This document shows, piece by piece, positions 44,169 to 51,800 of a stretch of 64,000 nucleotides of DNA. Both the position numbers and the translations under genes were made by a program. How positions within the stretch are numbered: position 1 is the first letter of the stretch; each line of letters begins with the position of its first letter. Under the pieces are notes generated by a model. That model saw nothing but the letters and a program-made list of their open reading frames with translations, searched no databases and was not told the DNA's origin. Origin of the DNA: Pseudomonas fluorescens NCIMB 11764 (GTDB taxonomy: Bacteria > Pseudomonadota > Gammaproteobacteria > Pseudomonadales > Pseudomonadaceae); the NCBI RefSeq assembly GCF_000293885.2, contig NZ_CP010945.1, forward strand, positions 3,678,001 to 3,742,000, read 5' to 3'.

Positions 44169-45017
44169 ATGAAAGTCGAACAATTGACCTGCAGCATTGG
44201 TGCGGAGCTGGTAGGCGTCAACCTCGCCGACGCGGTCCATGACGACGATCTTTTTGCCGAGATTCGTGCTCAGTTGCTCAAGCATCGAGTGGTGTTCCTG
44301 CGCGATCAGGACATCACTCGCGACGAGCATGTGGCCTTCGCTCGCCGCTTTGGCGAGTTGGAAGACCATCCGGTGGCCGGCAGCGATCCGGATCATCCTG
44401 GGTTGGTGCGCATCTACAAGAACCCGGACCAGCCGATGGACCGCTACGAAAATGCCTGGCACACCGACGCGACCTGGCGCGAGGCGCCGCCGATGGGCTG
44501 CGTGCTGCGCTGTGTAGAGTGCCCTCCGGTGGGCGGCGACACCATGTGGGCCAACATGGTCGAGGCCTATGCGCGCTTGCCGGAAGACGTGAAGGTGAAG
44601 ATCGCCGACCTGCGTGCCCGTCACAGTATCGAAGCCAGTTTCGGTGCCGCCATGCCGATTGAAAAACGTCTGGCGCTCAAGGCGATGTACCCGGATGCCG
44701 AGCATCCGGTGGTGCGCACCCACCCGGAAACCTTGGAAAAGGTGCTGTTCGTCAACGCCTTTACCACCCACTTGAGCAACTACCACACCCCCGAGCGGGT
44801 GCGTTTTGGCCAGGACGCCAACCCGGGCGCAAGCGAGCTGCTGCGCTACCTGATCAGCCAGGCCTATATCCCCGAATATCAGGTGCGCTGGCGCTGGAAG
44901 CCCAACAGCATCGCCATCTGGGACAACCGCAGTACCCAGCACTACGCCGTCATGGATTACCCGCCGTGTCATCGCAAGATGGAGCGTGCCGGAATCATCG
45001 GCGACAAGACTTACTGA
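44169..45017 (+). CDS. TauD/TfdA-family 2-oxoglutarate-dependent dioxygenase
   Basis: A protein of 282 residues from ATG 44169, GGGGAG nine bases upstream. The Fe(II) facial triad is His98-x-Asp100 (AWHTDATW) with a distal His in TQHYAVMDY near residue 260, and the 2-oxoglutarate Arg follows in HRKMERAGI. TauD releases sulfite from taurine and TfdA cleaves ether bonds, so the family oxidises a carbon beside a heteroatom. The presence of a YeiH-like exporter in the same operon favours sulfonate or related chemistry, but the substrate is not determined. Confidence 0.9.
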   Translation: MKVEQLTCSIGAELVGVNLADAVHDDDLFAEIRAQLLKHRVVFLRDQDITRDEHVAFARRFGELEDHPVAGSDPDHPGLVRIYKNPDQPMDRYENAWHTDATWREAPPMGCVLRCVECPPVGGDTMWANMVEAYARLPEDVKVKIADLRARHSIEASFGAAMPIEKRLALKAMYPDAEHPVVRTHPETLEKVLFVNAFTTHLSNYHTPERVRFGQDANPGASELLRYLISQAYIPEYQVRWRWKPNSIAIWDNRSTQHYAVMDYPPCHRKMERAGIIGDKTY

Positions 45018-45104
45018 TCGACCCCTTCTGCATATGCACTCGTAGACACGTCTGCCCGGCACGATTCCGGGTGGGCGCAACAATCATAAGAACAGGAGTA
45101 ACCC

Positions 45105-46157
45105 ATGCAATTCTTCGACGATTCCCTGCACCCGGAAAACATGGAAAAGGTGGTCATCACCGTGGCTCCGTACGGCCCGGAATGGATGCCGGAGGACTTT
45201 CCCGAAGACATCCCGCTGACCATGGACGAGCAGGTCCAGAAGGCAGTCGATTGCTATGAAGCCGGGGCCACGGTTCTCCACTTGCATGTGCGTGAACTGG
45301 ACGGCAAGGGTTCCAAGCGACTGTCGAAATTCAACGAGCTGATCGCCGGTGTGCGTGAAGCCGTACCGGACATGATCATCCAGGTCGGCGGCTCGATTTC
45401 CTTCGCCCCGGAAAGCGATGGCGAAGCGGCCAAATGGCTGTCCGACGACACCCGTCACATGCTGGCCGAGCTGACGCCAAAACCGGATCAGGTCACGGTG
45501 GCGATCAACACCACCCAGATGAACATCATGGAGTTGCTGTACCCGGAGTATCTGAAGGGTACTTCTCTGGACAACCCCTTGATCAAGGCGGCCTACAGCG
45601 AAATGACCGTACCCGCCGGCCCGGCCTGGGTTGCCGAGCACCTCAAGCGCCTGATGGACAACGGCATCCAGCCGCACTTCCAGCTGACCGGCATGCACGC
45701 CCTGGAAACCCTTGAGCGCCTGGTGCGCAAGGGCGTCTACAAGGGCCCGTTGAACCTGACCTGGATCGGCATCGGCGGCGGTTTCGATGGCCCCAATCCG
45801 TTCAACTTCTTCAACTTCATCCACCGCGTGCCGGACGGTTGCACCCTGACTTCCGAGTCGCTGCTCAAGAACGTCATGCCGTTCAACACCCTGTCGATGG
45901 CCATGGGTATGCACCCGCGTGTGGGCAATGAAGACACTATCATTGATCACAAGGGCGATCGTTTCGGCTCGGTGGCGCAGATCGAGCAGACCGTTCGTAT
46001 CGCACATGAACTGGGTCGCGAGATCGCCACGGGTAAAGAAGCCCGAGAGATCTACCGCATCGGCGTGCAGTACCAGAGCATCGAAGAAACCCTGCTGGCC
46101 AACGGTATGGCGCCCAACCGCAAGGCTGGGCAGAAAGGTGTTCCGCAACGCGGCTGA
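45105..46157 (+). CDS. BKACE beta-keto acid cleavage enzyme (DUF849)
   Basis: A protein of 350 residues. BKACE enzymes condense a beta-keto acid with acetyl-CoA, giving acetoacetate and a new CoA ester; known members use 3-keto-5-aminohexanoate or dehydrocarnitine. Seen: VVITVAPYGPEWMPEDFPED at the start, the zinc-ligand motif ATVLHLHVRELDG, VGGSISFAPE and GRIG-like GIGGGFDGPNPFNFFNFIHR. The N-terminus is longer than in Kce and fits one of the larger subgroups. It lies in operon A, 87 bp after the dioxygenase. Confidence 0.9.
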   Translation: MQFFDDSLHPENMEKVVITVAPYGPEWMPEDFPEDIPLTMDEQVQKAVDCYEAGATVLHLHVRELDGKGSKRLSKFNELIAGVREAVPDMIIQVGGSISFAPESDGEAAKWLSDDTRHMLAELTPKPDQVTVAINTTQMNIMELLYPEYLKGTSLDNPLIKAAYSEMTVPAGPAWVAEHLKRLMDNGIQPHFQLTGMHALETLERLVRKGVYKGPLNLTWIGIGGGFDGPNPFNFFNFIHRVPDGCTLTSESLLKNVMPFNTLSMAMGMHPRVGNEDTIIDHKGDRFGSVAQIEQTVRIAHELGREIATGKEAREIYRIGVQYQSIEETLLANGMAPNRKAGQKGVPQRG

Positions 46158-46248
46158 TCGGCAGACGAAGCGGGGGGCCATGGCCTCCCGCTCGCTGCAC
46201 TGCAACACGCTTGATAACAACAATAAAACAAAGCTTTGAGGAGGCTGC

Positions 46249-47580
46249 ATGGCCTTTCACCCAATCGCCACCGACGATGACGACGCAGGTTGCGTCGGCG
46301 TGTCGCGCCAATATGCCTGGATCGTTTTTGCATTGACGTTCGGCCTGTTGATTTCCGATTACATGTCGCGTCAGGTATTGAACGCGGTATTCCCGCTGCT
46401 CAAGGGCGAGTGGGCCCTGAGCGACGGCCAGCTCGGGTTACTCAGCGGCATCGTTGCCCTGATGGTCGGCCTGCTGACATTCCCGCTGTCGTTGATGGCT
46501 GACCGCTTTGGACGAGTCAAGAGCCTTGCGCTGATGGCGCTGCTGTGGAGCCTGGCCACGCTGGGCTGCGCATTGGCGCAGGATTACCAGCAAATGTTCA
46601 TTGCCCGGTTCATGGTCGGCGTCGGTGAAGCGGCTTATGGCAGCGTCGGCATCGCTGTGGTGATTTCGGTGTTCCCGAAACACATGCGCGCCACCCTGGC
46701 CAGTGCCTTCATGGCGGGCGGCATGTTCGGCTCGGTGTTGGGCATGGCATTGGGCGGTGCCATTGCGGCCAAGCTGGGCTGGCGCTGGTCGTTCGCCGGT
46801 ATGTCGCTGTTTGGGCTGGTGCTGGCGGTGCTTTACCCGATCATCGTCAAGGAAGCGCGCATCGCACCGCAACGTGCCGCCCAGATGGCAAACAAGGCAA
46901 CCGTGGCCATCAAACGGCCGTTGCGCACGCTGTGGTCCAGTCGTTCGGTGGTGGCGACCTACGTCGCCAGCGGCTTGCAGTTGTTCGTCGGCGGCACGGT
47001 GATGGTGTGGATTCCCAGCTACCTCAATCGTTACTACGACATGCCGACGGACAAAGCCGGCGGCATGGCGGCGATCATTGTCCTGTGCAGCGGCGCGGGA
47101 ATGATTCTGTGCGGCATGCTCAGCGATCGCCTGTGCCGTCACTCGCCCGAGCGCAAAGTCAGCCTGGCCATCGGATTCTGCCTGGGCAGTTGCCTGCTGT
47201 TGTCGGCGGCGTTTGCCTTGCAGGCAGGGCCGGTGCAGTTGCTGTTGATTTGCCTGGGGATGTTGATCGCCACCGGCACCACCGGCCCTTGCGGCGCAAT
47301 GGTCGCCAATCTGACCCATTACTCGGTCCATGGCACGGCCTTCGCCACACTGACACTGGCCAACAACATGCTGGGGCTGGCGCCGGGGCCGTTCATCACC
47401 GGTCGGGTGTCCGACCAGATCGGTCTGCATGCCGCTTTCCAGTGGGTGCCCTTGGTCAGCCTCGCGGCAGCGGCCGTGTTTTTTTATGCCAAGTGTCATT
47501 ACCACAAGGACATTGCCCGGCTTAAGGGCGAACGGGTCAACGACCCGGTGGGTGAATCCGTGTTAGAGGTGAAGTTGTGA
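46249..47580 (+). CDS. MFS transporter
   Basis: A protein of 443 residues, 12 membrane segments. The loop-2 motif is LMADRFGRVKSLALMAL (G-x-L-a-D-r-x-G-r type) and segment 1 has DYMSRQVLNAVFPLLKGEWA, similar to organic-acid and aromatic-acid importers. A preceding GAGGAGG gives strong translation. Probably imports the substrate or an intermediate of operon A. Confidence 0.9.
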   Translation: MAFHPIATDDDDAGCVGVSRQYAWIVFALTFGLLISDYMSRQVLNAVFPLLKGEWALSDGQLGLLSGIVALMVGLLTFPLSLMADRFGRVKSLALMALLWSLATLGCALAQDYQQMFIARFMVGVGEAAYGSVGIAVVISVFPKHMRATLASAFMAGGMFGSVLGMALGGAIAAKLGWRWSFAGMSLFGLVLAVLYPIIVKEARIAPQRAAQMANKATVAIKRPLRTLWSSRSVVATYVASGLQLFVGGTVMVWIPSYLNRYYDMPTDKAGGMAAIIVLCSGAGMILCGMLSDRLCRHSPERKVSLAIGFCLGSCLLLSAAFALQAGPVQLLLICLGMLIATGTTGPCGAMVANLTHYSVHGTAFATLTLANNMLGLAPGPFITGRVSDQIGLHAAFQWVPLVSLAAAAVFFYAKCHYHKDIARLKGERVNDPVGESVLEVKL

Positions 47581-48239
47581 GTGGTCGTCTACGTATTGAT
47601 GTGTTTTTCGATTTCATCTGTCCCTGGTGCCTGATTGGCAAGCGTCAACTGGAGCATGCGCAGGTACAGTTTCGCAGTCGCCACCCGGATGTGCAGATCA
47701 CCACGGTGTGGCATGGCGTGCAGTTGCTGCCTCAGTTGCCGGTACAAGGTGAGCCCTTCGCCGACTTCTACCGCAAACGTCTGGGCAATGCCGCGGCTAT
47801 GACCATGCGCCAAACCCAGGTACAGCAAGCTGCCGCAGCGGTTGGACTGACCATCGACCTCAGCCGTATCGAGACGATGCCCAACACAGCAGACGCCCAC
47901 CGTTTGTTCGAACGAGTCAGCGTACTGGGCAATGCTACTCAGCGTGAAATGTTGCTCGAACGGCTGTTCGCCGCTTATTTCCGCAAACGCGAAAACCTTG
48001 GGTGCCGCGAGACTTTGCTCGCCATTGTCCGCTCCTGCGGCGTCGACGCGGACGTGGTGCTCGATTGCCTGAAGGGCGACGCCACGCCCTTTGAAGGCTT
48101 CCCCGGCGCGGCGAGTGGCGTGCCGAGCTTTCAGTTCGACCGCCGGATGACGCTGATCGGTGCACAACCTGCACAGGCGCTGCTCGAAGCCATGAACGAG
48201 TCACTCAAGGAAAGTGATCACGAGCGGCAACCTGCATGA
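47577..48239 (+). CDS. Cytoplasmic DsbA/FrnE-family protein with CPWC
   Basis: A protein of 220 residues, ATGA-type overlap with the MFS gene. The start VFFDFICPWCLIGKRQLEHA has Cys15-Pro-Trp-Cys18 in a thioredoxin-fold strand-helix, and there is no signal peptide. The family includes FrnE thiol oxidoreductases and 2-hydroxychromene-2-carboxylate isomerases, which use glutathione. Within a catabolic operon it may handle a thiol adduct or protect a redox partner. Confidence 0.87.
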   Translation: MSGRLRIDVFFDFICPWCLIGKRQLEHAQVQFRSRHPDVQITTVWHGVQLLPQLPVQGEPFADFYRKRLGNAAAMTMRQTQVQQAAAAVGLTIDLSRIETMPNTADAHRLFERVSVLGNATQREMLLERLFAAYFRKRENLGCRETLLAIVRSCGVDADVVLDCLKGDATPFEGFPGAASGVPSFQFDRRMTLIGAQPAQALLEAMNESLKESDHERQPA

Positions 48240-48562
48240 TCCGGCGTATCCCTGTGCCTGCCGGAAAACTCCCGCAGGCGGGCGGTCGTGCACTGTTCGA
48301 ATTCGATGACAAAAGCCTGGCGCTGTTCAACGTCGAAGGTGACATGTTCGCCATCGACGACAGTTGCCCGCACCAGGGCGCCTCGCTGTGCGGCGGGCGC
48401 CTTGAGGGGCGGGTGATTCAGTGTTGCGCCCATGGGCTGCGCTTCGATCTGCGCAGCGGTTACCTGCTCAATTCCACCGCAATCAAAGTCACCAACTACC
48501 CGGTCGAGATCATCGACGACCAGGCATTCATCGTCATTGTTCCCGAGGAGGCCACGCCATGA
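48236..48562 (+). CDS. Rieske-type [2Fe-2S] ferredoxin
   Basis: A protein of 108 residues. Rieske ligands are Cys44 and His46 (SCPHQGASL) and Cys63 and His66 (QCCAHGLRF). It resembles the stand-alone ferredoxins of ring-hydroxylating dioxygenases and NirD-like proteins, but no oxygenase alpha subunit or reductase is encoded nearby. It overlaps both neighbours by four bases, so it belongs to the operon's chemistry; its electron partner is unknown. Confidence 0.9.
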   Translation: MIRRIPVPAGKLPQAGGRALFEFDDKSLALFNVEGDMFAIDDSCPHQGASLCGGRLEGRVIQCCAHGLRFDLRSGYLLNSTAIKVTNYPVEIIDDQAFIVIVPEEATP

Positions 48563-49569
48563 GCGCCATCGCTCTCACCCGAATCCACAGCCGAACGCGC
48601 GAACTGGCACCGGGTTTTGTCGTCAGTCTGATCGTGGCGGCGGCCGCGTCCTTTTTGTCCGAGCACTACGGCGCGCCGGTGATGCTGTTTGCCTTGCTGT
48701 TGGGCATGGCACTGAACTTCCTGGCCGGGGACGGCGCCTGCAAGGCCGGCATCGAATTCACGGCGCGCACCGTGTTGCGCGTCGGCGTGGCGCTGCTGGG
48801 CATGCGCATCACCCTTGAACAGATGGCGGCGCTGGGCTGGAAGCCCGTGGCGCTGGTGGTGATTCTGGTGGTGGTGACCATCGGCGTTTCGGTGATCGCC
48901 GCCAAGGCCCTGGGCTTTCAGCGTTTGTTCGGCATGCTCACCGGTGGAGCCACGGCGATTTGTGGTGCATCGGCTGCATTGGCGCTGGCGGCAGCGTTGC
49001 CCAATCATCCGCAGAAAGAACGCGCGACGCTGTTCACGGTGATCGGGGTGTCGGCGCTGTCGACCCTGGCGATGATCGTGTACCCGATGATTGCCAATGG
49101 GCTGTCGTTGTCGCCACAACTGGCCGGCGTGTTCCTGGGCGCGACCATCCACGATGTCGCTCAGGTGGTCGGTGCCGGCTACAGCCTGTCGACCGAGACC
49201 GGCGATACGGCCACGGTGGTCAAGCTGATGCGGGTCGCCATGCTGCTGCCGGTGATTGTCTGTGCCGCCATGATTACCCGCCTGCAGGGCGCGGACCCGA
49301 CCGGTAAACGGCCACCGCTGCTGCCCTGGTTCGCCGTCGGGTTTCTGATTCTGGCCTGTATCAACAGTACCGGCTGGGTGGCCCCGGTGGTGCAGGGATC
49401 GGTCAATGAATTGTCGCGCTGGTGCCTGGTGGTTTCCATCAGCGCCCTGGGCATGAAAACCCAACTCAAGGAGCTGGCGGCCGTGGGTATCAAGCCGATC
49501 CTGCTGATGGTGGGGGAGACGGTGTTCCTCGTTGTGCTGGTGCTGCTGTTGCTGCGTTGGGGAATGTAG
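48559..49569 (+). CDS. YeiH/UPF0324 putative sulfate exporter
   Basis: A protein of 336 residues from ATG 48559 with about ten membrane segments. Signatures: LLGMALNFLAGDGACKAGIE, GGATAICGASAALALAAALP and GATIHDVAQVVGAGYSLSTE. The family is annotated as a putative sulfate exporter because members occur in organosulfonate-degradation clusters; biochemical proof is limited. It is the last gene of operon A and the main hint that the pathway releases sulfite or sulfate. Confidence 0.88.
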   Translation: MSAIALTRIHSRTRELAPGFVVSLIVAAAASFLSEHYGAPVMLFALLLGMALNFLAGDGACKAGIEFTARTVLRVGVALLGMRITLEQMAALGWKPVALVVILVVVTIGVSVIAAKALGFQRLFGMLTGGATAICGASAALALAAALPNHPQKERATLFTVIGVSALSTLAMIVYPMIANGLSLSPQLAGVFLGATIHDVAQVVGAGYSLSTETGDTATVVKLMRVAMLLPVIVCAAMITRLQGADPTGKRPPLLPWFAVGFLILACINSTGWVAPVVQGSVNELSRWCLVVSISALGMKTQLKELAAVGIKPILLMVGETVFLVVLVLLLLRWGM

Positions 49570-49620
49570 GCACACACATTGTGAGGAGGGCGCAAGCTCC
49601 CTCGCCACAGGACTCCTCGG

Positions 49621-49682
49621 CCGGTGTCACGGACACCGGTTCTTTTGCGGCGACTGTACCAGCAGTCGTCGCTTTTTTTTTT
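49621..49682 (+). terminator. Terminator of operon A
   Basis: Two hairpins in tandem: CCGGTGTC-ACG-GACACCGG (49621-49639) and GCGGCGACTG-TACCAG-CAGTCGTCGC (49647-49672) followed by ten T. The second is a strong intrinsic terminator. It separates operon A from the convergent regulator gene. Confidence 0.9.
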
Positions 49683-49696
49683 GCATGCCGTTCGGT

Positions 49697-50749
49697 TCAG
49701 CGTTCGCTGGAACCGGGCAGGGTGATCAGGTCCGGCGGTGGTTTGACGGTATGCTTTTGCGCGCTGCGCCAGGCAGCGGGCGGCATACCGAACTGGGTGA
49801 TGAACCAGCGTGTGAAGGAACTCGCCATCGAATAGCCGAGCATGTCGGCTATGCGCCCCAACGAGTAATTCGGATTGTCCAGGTAGCGCAACACCAGGTC
49901 GCGGCGCACGTCATTGATCAAGTCATTGAAGGCGCAACCGTCGTCTTTGAGACGGCGCTGCAACGTCCGGACGTTCATGCCCTGGGTCTGGGCGATCTGT
50001 TCGATGGTGGCGCGGCCCATCGGCAACAACAGGTAGATGGCTTTGCGCACCTCGAACAGCATCGAAGGGCCTTCATGACTCTGCAGCGAGTCCAGGTAAC
50101 GCTGGGCGTAGCGCGCCATGGCCGGGTCGGCATGGGGGTTGGTCATGTCGAGGCTGGTATTGGGACAGACAATGCCATTGAACTCGCTGCCGAACTCCAG
50201 TTTGCAGCCGAACAGACGGCGATGCAGTTGCAGGTTCTCGGGAGGCTGGTGCGTGAAGTTGACACTGTAGGGTTGCCAGTGTGCGCCGAGCAGGGCGGCG
50301 CATAGACGGAACATCACCCCGATTGCCAGTTCATTGGCTTGTCGGCAGGGCATCGGCGATTCCGTAACCACCTCTTCGCGGATGATCACCATCTTGCCGG
50401 TCTCTTCGATGAAGAGCGCCAGCGAATCGTTCATCAGATGGCGGTAATGCACCAACACTTGCAACGTATCGCGCAGCGTACGCTGGTGGCTGAGCAGCAG
50501 GCTGACCACGCCGAAGTCCGAGAGCTGGCGTGACTCGGCCATGCTCAGGCCGAAGCTCTGGCAGCCGCTGGCGGCGGCCGAATCCTCCAGCAGACGCACG
50601 GCGGCATCGATGGGAATGCGATGCTCAGGGGCTTGCAGCAGGGCTTTGCTCAAGCCGACGCCGGCCAGTACATCGCGCGGGTTGAACCCCAGGTACTGAG
50701 TGACCTCCAGGTAGTTGGTCAAGACGGCGGCGCGAACAAGCTTGGGCAT
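49697..50749 (-). CDS. AraC-family regulator with arabinose-binding-like N-terminal domain (OruR/ArgR-like)
   Basis: A protein of 350 residues from ATG 50749 (a TTG at 50782 is possible). The N-terminal about 200 residues match the Arabinose_bd domain (VTQYLGFNPRDVLAGVGLSK ... RQLSDFGVVSLLLSHQRTLR). The C-terminal HTH_18 has TIEQIAQTQGMNVRTLQRRL and NYSLGRIADMLGYSMASSFT. It is convergent with operon A and divergent from operon B, and both promoter regions share a 21-bp-spaced direct repeat. It is the obvious candidate activator of both. Confidence 0.92.
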   Translation of the reverse strand: MPKLVRAAVLTNYLEVTQYLGFNPRDVLAGVGLSKALLQAPEHRIPIDAAVRLLEDSAAASGCQSFGLSMAESRQLSDFGVVSLLLSHQRTLRDTLQVLVHYRHLMNDSLALFIEETGKMVIIREEVVTESPMPCRQANELAIGVMFRLCAALLGAHWQPYSVNFTHQPPENLQLHRRLFGCKLEFGSEFNGIVCPNTSLDMTNPHADPAMARYAQRYLDSLQSHEGPSMLFEVRKAIYLLLPMGRATIEQIAQTQGMNVRTLQRRLKDDGCAFNDLINDVRRDLVLRYLDNPNYSLGRIADMLGYSMASSFTRWFITQFGMPPAAWRSAQKHTVKPPPDLITLPGSSER

Positions 50750-50976
50750 GCGAAGGTCTTTCCTGGGCCGGTTGCGATTCAAATGAGCGTGGCGACTATA
50801 TCCAGCACATCAGCAATTTAACAGTTGTGATGGTGTCGAGGGCGTTCGCCCGATTCTGTCCGCAATCACCTCCGTTGTCGTGGAGCAATCGACGCTCACC
50901 CATTGATTACAGTGAGCTGCAGAGAACCTGCGGGGATTTTCGACCAGTGGTCGGTGCGCGCCGATACCTGGAAATT

Positions 50977-51038
50977 TGTCATGAAAAGAAAAGTGCCTGA
51001 CGTCCAATGAAAAGCACCTCGGGCGGGGGCTCTTTAAT
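50977..51038 (+). promoter_or_regulatory. Predicted AraC-type operator and promoter of operon B
   Basis: AGAAAAGTGC (50987-50996) and TGAAAAGCAC (51008-51017) are direct repeats 21 bp apart, inside a stretch beginning TGTCATGAAAAGAAAAGT that mirrors the site before operon A. TTTAAT (51033-51038) is a likely -10. The site lies in the divergent region between the AraC regulator and the hydrolase gene, so it may also control the regulator. Confidence 0.65.
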
Positions 51039-51105
51039 GTCAGTCCTACAAAAAGCCCCTGGCGAATAGAGCCAGTCGAGTCATCGAGAAAGCGAAGGTG
51101 TTGAA

Positions 51106-51672
51106 GTGGACAAACTGCAAACTGCCGCAACCGTTCTGATTGTACCGGGTCTGCGCGAGCACGTAGCCGAGCATTGGCAAACGCTGCTTGAAGCCAGGCT
51201 GTGCAAAGTGCGCAGTGTGCCGCCGCTGGAAACCGACAAGCTCGATTGCGCCAAGCGGGTCGAAGCGATTCAACACACCCTTGCGCAGATCGACGGGCCG
51301 GTGATTCTGGTCGCTCACAGCGCCGGTGTGCTGATGGTCGCGCACTGGGCTGCGCGGCACAGCCGGCCGATCAAAGGCGCGTTGCTGGCCGCTCCGCCGG
51401 ACCTTGATGCCCCATGGCCGCAAGGCTACCCATCCGCTGAAACCCTGCGTGCCCAGGGTTGGGACCCTCTACCCAAAGGCCGGTTGCCGTTTCGCAGTCT
51501 GGTGGCCGCCAGTACCAACGACCATCTCGCCAGCCTGGGCGCCGTCACGCGCATGGCCGAAGGCTGGGGCAGCGAACTGCTTAATGTCGGCGAAGTCGGT
51601 CATCTCAATCCTGCTGCCGGGTTTGGGTACTGGCCACATGCCGAAGCACTCATCCTCGAGCTGGATCGCTAG
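51106..51672 (+). CDS. RBBP9/YdeN-type alpha/beta hydrolase
   Basis: A protein of 188 residues, GTG start. VLIVPGLREHVAEHWQTLL carries the family's oxyanion region, Ser72 in VAHSAGVLMVAHW is the nucleophile, and a late SNDP-like Asp (STNDHLAS) and GHLNPAAGFG with His complete the triad. There is no signal peptide. It is the first gene after the operon B promoter and could hydrolyse an ester or thioester of the substrate. Confidence 0.88.
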   Translation: MDKLQTAATVLIVPGLREHVAEHWQTLLEARLCKVRSVPPLETDKLDCAKRVEAIQHTLAQIDGPVILVAHSAGVLMVAHWAARHSRPIKGALLAAPPDLDAPWPQGYPSAETLRAQGWDPLPKGRLPFRSLVAASTNDHLASLGAVTRMAEGWGSELLNVGEVGHLNPAAGFGYWPHAEALILELDR

Positions 51673-51800
51673 TTCAGGCGCCGGTTGGTTCGCGCCATCC
51701 GGCATTTGCCCTCACTCCTGAAAAACGTAAACCCCTGGAACAAGGGGTTGCGCGAGGGCGGCTGCGCTTAAAACAAATACAAAAAGGCGGAGACAACGCA

